Source: an uncultured Pseudomonadota bacterium
GTDB taxonomy: Bacteria > Bdellovibrionota_B > Oligoflexia > Oligoflexales > CAIYRB01
NCBI GenBank assembly: GCA_903928445.1
Contig: CAIYRB010000163.1
Span: 29,654-93,653 of the forward strand
DNA: 64,000 bases
Direction of reading: 5' to 3'
Part shown: positions 35,940 through 43,859 of the stretch, one piece after another
Numbering within the stretch: position 1 is the stretch's first letter
Layout: every line of letters starts with the position of its first letter
Made by a program: the position numbers and the translations under genes
Notes under the pieces: model-generated
What the model was told of the DNA's origin: nothing
The model's input: the letters and a program-made list of their open reading frames with translations, nothing else
Databases searched by the model: none

Positions 35940-36880
35940 TTAAGGATCGTGCCGTCGAGCAAGTAGGCAGAACGGTGGCTGGGGATCTGCGCGGTAAACA
36001 GCTGTTCTAAATCAGAGTAGGTGATGTAGCCGCGATCTGGCCCACCAATGTAAGAATAAATCAATGCAGCCTCGGTCTGGTCATGATCATCCGGCACCAA
36101 GCTGTCCTTGGCATCGTTGACTTGATTGCGGAACTTATTGCCCCCGACCGTGCTGAACTGGGCGTAGTCGGCTTTACAGCGCTCTTTCTTGACCGTGACC
36201 AAGTCGGCATAGGATAGGTGGCCGTCCTTATCCGCTAATTCTTTGAAGCGACTCAGGGTCGCAGCCCGGATGTCGGGGTTGACGGCATGGTCACCGTGGC
36301 TGAAGTTGTAGCCGCAGTCATGCGCCGAGCCAACGGCCCGTGACAGCTGTCCGATATCGACGACGAGCGGTGGTGCCACATGCGCCAAGAGTTGGTCTTT
36401 GCCCGCGACCGTGGCGATGAACGTGCAGGCCCCGCCATCGCAGCCAAATTCCCGCGTCTTGCCGGCCACCGACGTGAGTGGTACCGGCAAGATCAGGTTC
36501 ATCTTGGCGGCGATCAGGAACTTTTGCGTCTCTGTCGCCCATTCCTTGCTGCGGTTGACGATGCGCAGGAAGGGGCAGATGACGCGCAGATCTTCGGGAT
36601 TGTCGTCGCTAAACTTGCTGCCAAATCTGAGGTGTAGCTGTTCACAGGTGGCGTTAGGCGCGGGGGTTAGCCCAGCAGGTATAGTGAAGCCTTCTTTTGG
36701 GCTCAAGGTGCCGCACTGGTCCCCACGACCCGTCGTTGCGGCTGCCGAGTCAGCGGCTTTGATGGCGTTGTTGTTGCTGGATTTGCAGGCATGGAGGAAG
36801 CCTGCCGCACCGATCGCAGCAACGACTGTGAATAGGCGGACACCGGCACTCATCGGTTGCAACATCAAGCTAAGCTCCAT
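35894..36880 (-). CDS. Lipoprotein, possibly heme-thiolate-peroxidase-like
   Basis: A 328-residue exported protein; the signal ends at GFLHACKSS (lipid Cys32). No family is certain. The region RVICPFLRIVNR (C102), then SAHDCGYNFSHGDHAV, then TLSRFKELADKDGHLSYADL with a following KKERCKAD and finally EAALIYSYIGG ... GYITYSDLEQLFTAQIP runs in the same order as the blocks of chloroperoxidase/unspecific peroxygenases (Cys-Pro ligand, acidic/His-rich loop, F-x-x-L, then E...Y.D...F...P). Similarity is weak and was judged by eye. Alternatively it is an unassigned EF-hand-like or cysteine-rich envelope protein. The 3' end overlaps GT9 by 46 bases. Confidence 0.45.
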   Translation of the reverse strand: MELSLMLQPMSAGVRLFTVVAAIGAAGFLHACKSSNNNAIKAADSAAATTGRGDQCGTLSPKEGFTIPAGLTPAPNATCEQLHLRFGSKFSDDNPEDLRVICPFLRIVNRSKEWATETQKFLIAAKMNLILPVPLTSVAGKTREFGCDGGACTFIATVAGKDQLLAHVAPPLVVDIGQLSRAVGSAHDCGYNFSHGDHAVNPDIRAATLSRFKELADKDGHLSYADLVTVKKERCKADYAQFSTVGGNKFRNQVNDAKDSLVPDDHDQTEAALIYSYIGGPDRGYITYSDLEQLFTAQIPSHRSAYLLDGTILNYSKAIGLTTGFAEK

Positions 36881-36961
36881 CTGAGTGGGCGAATATGTTA
36901 GACGAATATAGCCATAAAATAGTTTAACACAGGAGGGAGACTTATCCCATTATGCAGGCAT

Positions 36962-37069
36962 TTAGCGGCGCTTAATCCGGTAAATCGTCGCCGCCACTTC
37001 CTTGCCGTCCGTCACGACTCGCAGCTGCGCCCTCGATGTGCATGGTTCAATCCTACTTGTGATCATCAT
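36962..37069 (-). other. Short ORF, possible C-terminal gene remnant
   Basis: A 35-codon frame ending in QLRVVTDGKEVAATIYRIKRR-like sequence (about 20 residues) with strong coding character, but no ribosome-binding site before the ATGATG at 37069. It looks like the C-terminus of a lost gene rather than a functional peptide. Confidence 0.2.
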
Positions 37070-37107
37070 TACTTTGTTTTACGATTGAAAGAACAATTCT
37101 TTAACTC

Positions 37108-37323
37108 TTGGGTAAGTTATGGGCTGGCAATTTTGGCCGATGCGACCTGCGCTGTCCCCATGGGCTGCAGTCGCTGCACTTGCACTATGGCCTCTACGCC
37201 TATCTCATCGGTCATTTCCTCAGTGACAAGGGGATCTCCGGCATGGATATGGACTACCGCTGCCTGGAGGTGGGGCCTAGCAAGCACGCCGCAGCGGACC
37301 AGTTACCGCTGCCTAAAGCGTGA
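37108..37323 (+). pseudogene. Possible gene fragment of unknown family
   Basis: A 71-codon open frame with codon use typical of the chromosome (GC-rich third positions) and protein-like composition, for example LHYGLYAYLIGHFLSDKG and MDMDYRCLEVGPSKH, yet the only start is TTG without a Shine-Dalgarno and the 5' flank is AT-rich. This reads as the 3' part of a gene whose beginning was lost. With the small frame at 36962-37069 it fills most of the 36881-37343 gap. The family was not recognised. Confidence 0.25.
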
Positions 37324-37343
37324 CGGAATCTTGTGCAGGCACC

Positions 37344-39161
37344 CTAGCTCGGCATCAGCCCAGGCCCATGCCGACACAGCCCCGCATAGACGCCTTGCTG
37401 CTTGCCAAGCAGTTCATGGTGCGTACCAGTCTCGGCAATGCGGCCGCCTTCCATCACCAAGATCCTGTCGGCGTTGACGATGGTGCTGAGCCGGTGGGCG
37501 ACGATAAAGGTCGTGCGCGACTTTACCAGGCGTTGTAGAGCATGTTGCAATGCTACTTCCGCCGCACAGTCGACGGCGCTGGTGGCTTCGTCCAGCAGCA
37601 GTAAGCGTGGACTCGAGACTAAGGCCCGAGTAAAGCAGACGAGCTGGCGTTCGCCCAGGGATAGGGCCGCGCCACGTTCACCGACATGGGTGTCATAGCC
37701 ATCCTTGAGCGCGAGAAAGCGCTCGTGGCAGCCGAGTTGGCGGGCTGCTTCGTGCAGTTCGCTGTCAGGCGCGTTAGGTTTGCCGTAGCGCAGGTTGTCG
37801 AGGACTGTACCGCTAAACAAGTGATTCGACTGCAGGACGATCGCCATCTGCGCGTGCAGGGACTCGGCGGTGGCCGTGGCCAGGTCATGCCCATCAAGCA
37901 GGATGCGACCACGTTGTGGCTGGTAGAAGCGGGCCAGCAGAGCGATGATGGTCGATTTGCCAGAACCGGTGGTGCCGACCAATGCCACTGTGCTACCTGC
38001 CGGGACGTCAAACTGTAAATCTTTGATCACCGGGTGGCCTTCTTGGTAGGCAAAGGTGACGTGATCAAAGCGGACCTGGCCCTTGAGGCGCGGCAGCGGC
38101 TTAGCACCGGGTTGGTCCTCGTTGGTCGGGGGTTCGTCGAGAAGCGAAAACAGGCGCTCGGCGCCTGCCATGGCCATCATCAGTTCGTTGAAGAAGTTGC
38201 CGAAGTTAATCGCCGGCTGCATAAAGCCTTCCCAGTACAGGGCGGCTGCGACGACGTCACCCGCTTGCAGGCGGGTCGTTGTGACCAAGTAGGCCCCGTA
38301 GAGTAGCAGGGTGGCTTGGCCGAAAAAGCGGCAGCCCTGCAACAGCGGTGAAAAACCGCCGGCGATGGCGCTCACCTCAACGTTGTTGGCGGTGTTGATG
38401 ACCTGCATCTTGGTATAGCGGCTGAGGTTTTTCGCCTGACGGTTAAAGGCGGCGACGACCCGGACGCCGGCGATGTTTTCAGCCTGGTTGGTGCTTTGGG
38501 CGGTGAAGTGGCGCCGCACCTCTTGCCAGCCCAGGCCGATCTTGCGACCAAAGCGAATCTGCATCCAACTCATCAAGGGGGCGAGCCAAGCCACTGCGAA
38601 AAAGAGGCGCAGGTCGGTGCGGCAGATCATCGTGGCTGCGAGCAGCATCATCACGGCATTGGCGCAGAGGGTATTAAAGCCCCAAGCCAGGACGCCGCGC
38701 ACGGCGTCGATATCGCTGGTGGCGCGCGCGATGATGCGGCCGGGATGGACGCGGTCGTAGTAGGCCATCGACAGGCGCTGGAGGTGGTCAAACATCTCCT
38801 GGCGCATGGCCGCAAGAGCGCTTTCGCCACTGTAGCAGGCTTGCCGAATCTGCCAGGAGTGGAGGAACTGGCAGACCAAGGTCAGGCCGGTCCAGACGGC
38901 TGCCACCTCGAGCACGGGTCGCATGCTAAACGCGCCCTTGGCGATCAGGTTGACGCAGTTGCCGACCAAGCGCGGTGGAATCATCTCTAAACCGGCGATC
39001 GCTAGGCCAGCGACGGCAACTCCGACATAGGCTTTGCGCCATGGCGCGAGGAGGCTGATCAGCCGCCAAATCATGCGCCAGTTGATCGGCCGGTGTAGTG
39101 CTTCGATCTCACCTTCGTCACGCGACTGCATCGCCGCGAGGAGCAATTTACGACGCCTCAT
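37344..39161 (-). CDS. ABC exporter half-transporter, subunit with catalytic Walker B
   Basis: A 605-residue fused permease-ATPase: six membrane helices within about 35-330 and a nucleotide-binding domain after about 360. Walker A is GTTGSGKST (396-404), the Q-loop is IVLQSNHLF, and Walker B is LLLLDEATSAVD with catalytic Glu525. Its signature motif is LSLGE (500-504) in place of LSGGQ. It overlaps the partner gene by four bases (start 39161, partner stop 39158), indicating a heterodimer. In such pairs this subunit supplies the working Walker B and the degenerate signature. Substrate is unknown (lipid or drug are common for this class). Confidence 0.92.
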   Translation of the reverse strand: MRRRKLLLAAMQSRDEGEIEALHRPINWRMIWRLISLLAPWRKAYVGVAVAGLAIAGLEMIPPRLVGNCVNLIAKGAFSMRPVLEVAAVWTGLTLVCQFLHSWQIRQACYSGESALAAMRQEMFDHLQRLSMAYYDRVHPGRIIARATSDIDAVRGVLAWGFNTLCANAVMMLLAATMICRTDLRLFFAVAWLAPLMSWMQIRFGRKIGLGWQEVRRHFTAQSTNQAENIAGVRVVAAFNRQAKNLSRYTKMQVINTANNVEVSAIAGGFSPLLQGCRFFGQATLLLYGAYLVTTTRLQAGDVVAAALYWEGFMQPAINFGNFFNELMMAMAGAERLFSLLDEPPTNEDQPGAKPLPRLKGQVRFDHVTFAYQEGHPVIKDLQFDVPAGSTVALVGTTGSGKSTIIALLARFYQPQRGRILLDGHDLATATAESLHAQMAIVLQSNHLFSGTVLDNLRYGKPNAPDSELHEAARQLGCHERFLALKDGYDTHVGERGAALSLGERQLVCFTRALVSSPRLLLLDEATSAVDCAAEVALQHALQRLVKSRTTFIVAHRLSTIVNADRILVMEGGRIAETGTHHELLGKQQGVYAGLCRHGPGLMPS

Positions 39162-41062
39162 GCGGAAGCTCCCAGGCGCTCTTGGTCGTCCGTTAGAGGT
39201 TGGCGTCGACCTTCGTCTGTGGTCTCTTGGTCATAGCGCTGCCCTGCGGCGTCCTGCCTCGACTGCAGGCGAACAAAGTCAAGATAAGGACCAGCCTGGC
39301 GCAGGAGCGAGTGATGATCGCCTTGTTGCACGACGCAGCCTTGGTCAAGGACGATGATTCCGTCAGCTCGCTGCAGGGTGCTTAGTCGGTGCGCGATCAA
39401 GACGACGGTGCGGCCTTGCAGCAGTGGCACCAAGCGGTCCTGAACTGAGGCTTCCGTGCTGGCATCGAGGGCTGCGGTGGCGTCATCGAGGATCAGGATA
39501 CGCGGGTTGTAGATAAGGGCCCTGGCTAATGCCAGACGCTGGCGTTGCCCACCCGAGAGCAGCACGCCGCCCTCGCCGAGTTTGGTGTCTAATCCCTGCG
39601 GCAAGCCGTCGATAAACTCGGCAGCGTCTGCCACCTCGATGGCCTGGCGCAGCATCGCCTCTGCGACGTCGGTGCGGCCATAGAGGATGTTGCTACGTAC
39701 GGTGTCAGAGAACAAGAAGGTCTCTTGAAACACATAGCCGACAGTGTTCCTTAGTTCGGCCAGATGCCAAGTCCGCAGGTCGACGCCAGCGATGCTGATG
39801 GACCCAACGTCAGGGTCATAAAAGCGGGCTAGAAGGCTAGCGAGGGTTGATTTTCCAGCGCCTGTAGGCCCGACCAGCGCGGTGACCTTGCCCTGCGGCA
39901 GTGTCAGGTTGAGGTCCTTTAGAACGGCCTTACCACCGCAGTAGCCGAAGCTCACATGATCAAAGACGATGTCGCCAAGGGGGTGGTTTGCAGCTGCGCT
40001 GCTTGCAGCCAGTGGCCTAGGTTCTTCGGCCGGGGCGTCTAGCACTTCGAACAATCGCCGCGCCGACACCATGGCCTTTTGAAAGACGTCGGCAATGAGG
40101 TTGACCTGTTCAAGCTTGCCCAAAATCGTGCCCATCGCAGCGCCGAGGATCATCAGGTCGCCAATCTGCATCTGGCCGCGTTGAATCAACCAGCTCGTCA
40201 GCACAAACAACGCCACATGGGATAAAATAGCCACCGCCTTGAGGCTTGGGCTTAGTCTGGACTGCAACTTGATCATCGCTGCCATGCGGCCGAGCAGATG
40301 ACGATTCGCCTCGCCGTAGGCTGCGCTTTCTCGCTTTTGGGCGCCAAAGGCCTTGATGACCTGGACGCCATAGATGGCTTCGGTAAACTTTTCCATCAGC
40401 AGGTCCAAACTCACCTGCTGGGCGTCGTAGCGGGGTTGTGCCTGCTTCGTGAAGCGGATGACGATGTACAGTGAAATCGGTGTAGGCAGCAATGCCGCTA
40501 GGGCCAGCCACGGTGATTTATAGGCGAGTAGCGCCAGGTAACCGGTAACCGAAACGGTGATATCCAGGATGTTGATCACCGATACATTGATGAAGCCGCG
40601 GACCGATTGTAGATCCGATAGCGCGCGATTGATGAGCTGACCGCTGGTCATTCGGTCGTAGAAGGCAAAGCCGACCTGTTGCAGTCGGTCATAGAGCTCG
40701 CCGCGCAGGTGGAACACCGCATGCATGCTCAGCTTGGAGTCCCAGACATGGCGCAGGTAGGTAAACAGACCTAAGCTGACTTGGCTCAGTGCCATCCACA
40801 GCAGCAGACGGCGCAGCTCGGTGACGGTGGAGCTTGAGCCGCTCAGCCAGTCCCAGAACCCGGCACCGGCTGCTCCCGCCTGCTGCGGAATATGCGCGGC
40901 CACCGAGGTAATCGTCGGGCTTAAAAAGTAGACGCACAGGATCTCGCTGCAGATCCTGCCGACGATGACTGCCGCGGTGATCACGGCCGTCAGGCGGAGG
41001 TATTTCAAATACGACAGCATGCGCAGCGCCAGGCCGAGCTGGCTAGAGCGAGATATGAGCAT
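39158..41062 (-). CDS. ABC exporter half-transporter, subunit with degenerate Walker B
   Basis: A 634-residue fused permease-ATPase if it starts at the ATG at 41062 (MLISRSSQLGL); an in-frame extension to 41137 looks non-conserved, so the start is uncertain. Six helices are followed by an NBD with Walker A GPTGAGKST (398-406) and a canonical LSGGQ signature (502-506). The residue after the Walker B Asp is Asp527 instead of Glu (ILILDDATAALD), which in heterodimeric exporters such as BmrCD and TM287/288 marks the non-hydrolysing site. The pattern is exactly complementary to the downstream subunit. Confidence 0.9.
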   Translation of the reverse strand: MLISRSSQLGLALRMLSYLKYLRLTAVITAAVIVGRICSEILCVYFLSPTITSVAAHIPQQAGAAGAGFWDWLSGSSSTVTELRRLLLWMALSQVSLGLFTYLRHVWDSKLSMHAVFHLRGELYDRLQQVGFAFYDRMTSGQLINRALSDLQSVRGFINVSVINILDITVSVTGYLALLAYKSPWLALAALLPTPISLYIVIRFTKQAQPRYDAQQVSLDLLMEKFTEAIYGVQVIKAFGAQKRESAAYGEANRHLLGRMAAMIKLQSRLSPSLKAVAILSHVALFVLTSWLIQRGQMQIGDLMILGAAMGTILGKLEQVNLIADVFQKAMVSARRLFEVLDAPAEEPRPLAASSAAANHPLGDIVFDHVSFGYCGGKAVLKDLNLTLPQGKVTALVGPTGAGKSTLASLLARFYDPDVGSISIAGVDLRTWHLAELRNTVGYVFQETFLFSDTVRSNILYGRTDVAEAMLRQAIEVADAAEFIDGLPQGLDTKLGEGGVLLSGGQRQRLALARALIYNPRILILDDATAALDASTEASVQDRLVPLLQGRTVVLIAHRLSTLQRADGIIVLDQGCVVQQGDHHSLLRQAGPYLDFVRLQSRQDAAGQRYDQETTDEGRRQPLTDDQERLGASA

Positions 41063-41268
41063 CGGGAACGACCTGCGAGCCCAGTCCCAACACAAGGCTG
41101 GCGACTGAGTCACGCGTCTGCCTCGGGGGCCGGGCAAAGTTTTAAACGGTTACGCTAAATAGGATAATCTCCATTAGAACAACCGGAGGATAAAAAGGCA
41201 AGAAGCGGGGGGTCAAATTGCCGGCAATCCTCGGCGCCGCGGCTGTAGCTGGCGCCTGCGGCGGGGAC

Positions 41269-41919
41269 TCAGACGTAGTGGATGACGTCTTTCTTTGCGA
41301 AGCGGACCTTTTTGGCATGCTGCAACTCATCGTCCGCAGCACGGTAGCCAAGGGCCACGGCGGCGACCGTGGTATAGGGGGTTTTCGCCAGATTCAAGAT
41401 CTGGTCGTACTGCACTGGGTCGAGACCTTCCATGGGGCAGGCATCGATATGCAACAGCGCCGCAACCGTCATCAGCGATCCCATGGCGATGTAGGCTTGG
41501 CGTGCGGTCCACTGCGCGGCAATGGCGGCGCGGGGTCCCTTGACCACGTCGCCGACGATGGCGTCATGGAAGCCCTTTAGGTTGGCGACGCCGATGCCGC
41601 GCTGCGTCGCGATCTCCTTGATGTAGCGCTCGACATAAGCCTCGTCCAAAGACTTTAGGTGGGTGAATACGACAAAGTGCGAGGAGCCTTCGACCTGTTG
41701 TTGGCCCCAGGATACCGGAGTCAACTTCTTGCGCAGGTCCGGCGACTGGACGACGACAAAACGCCACGGCTGGAGGCCGTAGGACGATGGTGCTAGGCGC
41801 AGCGATTCCTCGAGTAGTTCCCAGTCTTTGGCGGCGATCTTGCGGCTCGGATCAAATTTCTTGACGGCGTAGCGCCAGTTGAGTTGCTTGAGCAGGGTGT
41901 CATGACTGATCTTGTCCAT
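41269..41919 (-). CDS. NAD(P)H-dependent nitroreductase-family oxidoreductase (NfsB-like)
   Basis: A 216-residue FMN enzyme. Family landmarks are RYAVKKFDPSRKI at the N-terminus (FMN phosphate contacts), APSSYGLQPWRFVVVQSP (about 43-60), and the C-terminal ALGYRAADDE. It most closely fits the NfsB/YdgI group of oxygen-insensitive nitroreductases and dihydropteridine reductases, typically homodimers that reduce nitroaromatics or quinones. The physiological substrate is unknown. The ATG at 41919 has AGGAGA upstream. It is transcribed away from ung, which lies 27 bases upstream in the same direction, so the two may share a transcript. Confidence 0.9.
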   Translation of the reverse strand: MDKISHDTLLKQLNWRYAVKKFDPSRKIAAKDWELLEESLRLAPSSYGLQPWRFVVVQSPDLRKKLTPVSWGQQQVEGSSHFVVFTHLKSLDEAYVERYIKEIATQRGIGVANLKGFHDAIVGDVVKGPRAAIAAQWTARQAYIAMGSLMTVAALLHIDACPMEGLDPVQYDQILNLAKTPYTTVAAVALGYRAADDELQHAKKVRFAKKDVIHYV

Positions 41920-41946
41920 GGGCGTCTCCTGTGGATGGATTTGGCA

Positions 41947-42672
41947 CTATTGTACCGCAGAAGTCGCCTTGTCGCACGGCGGCAACCGCCAATCGATCGG
42001 GTCTTTGCCGTGCTCCTCTAAATAAGCATTGATTTGGGAAAAAGGCCTACTGCCGGCAAACCCGCGGTGCGCCGATAGCGGCGACGGGTGCACGGCTTTG
42101 AGCACCAAGTGCCGCCTGTCGTCGACCTTCGCGCCCTTCTTTTGGGCATAGGCACCCCATAGGACGAAGGCGACGCCGTCGCACTCGCTATTGATAACGT
42201 CGATGATGCGGTCGGTGAACTGCTCCCAGCCTCTGCGGGCATGCGACGCGGCCAGGCCGTGCTCCACGGTTAGGACGCTGTTGAGCAGTAGGACGCCGCG
42301 CTGCGCCCAAGCCTCCAGACATCCATGCTCGGGACGGGCGATACCAAGGTCTTGGCTTAGTTCTTTAAAGATATTCACCAAGGAGGGCGGCGCCGGTACG
42401 CCGGGGCGCACGGAAAAGCACAGCCCGTGCGCTTGGCCTGGACCGTGGTACGGGTCTTGACCGAGGATGACGACTTTCACCGCCGCAAGTGGTGTCAGGT
42501 TCAGTGCGGCAAAGATCTCAGTGTCGGCCGGATAAATGAGCTTGCGTGCCTGCTTTTCCTGCTGTAGGAACTGCCGCAGTTGGCGCATGTAGGGCTGGTT
42601 GAACTCGTCCGCCAGGGCCTGTTTCCAACTGGGTTCTAGGGCAAGCTCGGAGCTGAAGTCGATGGGCAACAC
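41947..42672 (-). CDS. ung: Uracil-DNA glycosylase, family 1
   Basis: A 241-residue base-excision repair enzyme that removes uracil from DNA. The catalytic water-activating Asp is in [15 protein letters not shown] (the GQDPYH motif), the uracil-binding block is [10 protein letters not shown], and the leucine intercalation loop is [11 protein letters not shown]. The length is that of the usual Ung (about 225-230 residues). The start is a GTG at 42672, or TTG one codon later, following GGCGAG. It is followed closely by the nitroreductase gene. Confidence 0.97.
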   Translation of the reverse strand: MLPIDFSSELALEPSWKQALADEFNQPYMRQLRQFLQQEKQARKLIYPADTEIFAALNLTPLAAVKVVILGQDPYHGPGQAHGLCFSVRPGVPAPPSLVNIFKELSQDLGIARPEHGCLEAWAQRGVLLLNSVLTVEHGLAASHARRGWEQFTDRIIDVINSECDGVAFVLWGAYAQKKGAKVDDRRHLVLKAVHPSPLSAHRGFAGSRPFSQINAYLEEHGKDPIDWRLPPCDKATSAVQ

Positions 42673-42696
42673 CTCGCCTTTGGGGATCTCTGGGCA

Positions 42697-43503
42697 TCAC
42701 GTCTGGTCCTGTACTAACCTGAGCTGGCTGGGTTTTACAAGGTTTGACCGGCGAAAGCCAAATTTTATAAAGTCATCTAATTGGCGTAGCACGAGCAGCG
42801 GTGTCAGCGGCAGGACTACCAGCAGGTCGGAATTGGCCGGAACGTAGTCCTGCCACCGAGTGTGCCAGTGTCGATCGAGGCTGAATTCCTCGCCGCGAGG
42901 CGGGACCGACTGCTTGGCAGCGGCCTCGCCATGATCTTGAATGAGGCCGGTGCTGCAGTCGATGCGACGTTCGACCCCAGGTCGCTGCCACATATTGCGG
43001 ATATTGCAGTGAGCGATGATGTCCTGGCGTAGTTTAACGCCGCGTTCTCGCTGCTCTGGAGTGTCGCCGCGAATTAAGTTGGGGTAGATCTCGGTCTTTA
43101 GTTGGCAGGTCTTGGCGTAGAGCAGCGGTGAGCCGATATCGCCGTAGACGAACAGCTTGTGGCTTGGGTTTTTTAGCGCCGACCATAGCAGCTGTGGTAG
43201 TGCGCGCAGCAAATAGAGCACGAGCATCCGCGCAACGAGTCGGCTGCGGCGGGCTTCGGGCTTGGTAATTGCCAAGGAGTAGCCGAGGTAGGTGGCGTGC
43301 GGTAGCGTGTTGCGCTTGATGACGCAAAGGCTCAGCAGTTCGTCACCCTGCACGGCGAGACCGTAGTCATGGCCTGCAGTAAAGTAGGCATCGGGGTTGG
43401 CGACGCCGAGTTTGCAAGCCTCGGATTGGATCATCGTCCGCATCGCCTCTTGGTAGCGTTGCAGCTGCGGGCTACCTGCAGAAAAAAACAGCATCTTTGC
43501 CAT
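42697..43503 (-). CDS. Hypothetical protein, possible GNAT-like fold
   Basis: A 268-residue soluble protein; not recognised. The central region [23 protein letters not shown] (about 73-95) resembles the beta4-alpha3 acetyl-CoA-binding turn of GNAT acyltransferases, where basic residues follow a strand, but no clear Q/RxxGxG/A signature is present. The C-terminal half is rich in Arg/Gln with VLPLTPLLVLRQLDDFIKFGF. It lies 24 bases upstream of ung in the same direction, so it may be co-transcribed. Function unknown. Confidence 0.5.
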   Translation of the reverse strand: MAKMLFFSAGSPQLQRYQEAMRTMIQSEACKLGVANPDAYFTAGHDYGLAVQGDELLSLCVIKRNTLPHATYLGYSLAITKPEARRSRLVARMLVLYLLRALPQLLWSALKNPSHKLFVYGDIGSPLLYAKTCQLKTEIYPNLIRGDTPEQRERGVKLRQDIIAHCNIRNMWQRPGVERRIDCSTGLIQDHGEAAAKQSVPPRGEEFSLDRHWHTRWQDYVPANSDLLVVLPLTPLLVLRQLDDFIKFGFRRSNLVKPSQLRLVQDQT

Positions 43504-43859
43504 GGCGTACCTTGTGGGGCAGTCGGGTCAACGCGCCGCGGCTAGCCTAACTAAAATGAGCCTTCGTCTCGCCACCGCAGGCCTCCCTTCTCTGGGATGG
43601 GTCCATGCCCAAACGTGGGTGCGTTCGAGATATTTTAGCCAAGTCCAGTGTACAATGCAAAGACGGCCTAGGCTCGGCGGTGCCCATAACACGTGTGTAA
43701 GCAACGGGGTGTTCTTAAGGAGAGTTGACACAAAAGTTTCACTCATTCCTAGAGTATTCGCCCATAACCAGCTATTGTTGAAACCGCGTCCCCGTCCCCC
43801 CATGTATCTCTCGGTCATCTACGAGCTTTAGTTCACTTCTGCCACGGAGCCCTGCGCCC
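43504..43859. other. Intergenic region between divergent genes, no gene seen
   Basis: A 356-base gap between the divergent hypothetical gene and the RND operon. It carries a TACAAT hexamer at about 43651 that could be a -10 element for the efflux operon, though without a good -35. Short open frames on both strands have no coding character. It is the likely place for efflux-operon regulation. Confidence 0.4.

Noticed and set aside
38496..38990. Plus-strand frame opposite the ABC exporter
   Set aside because: Antisense to a transporter with all ABC motifs; no independent start signals.
43528..43818. Minus-strand frame of 96 codons in the gap before the RND operon
   Set aside because: Trp-rich and unlike a conserved protein, no Shine-Dalgarno; treated as non-coding.
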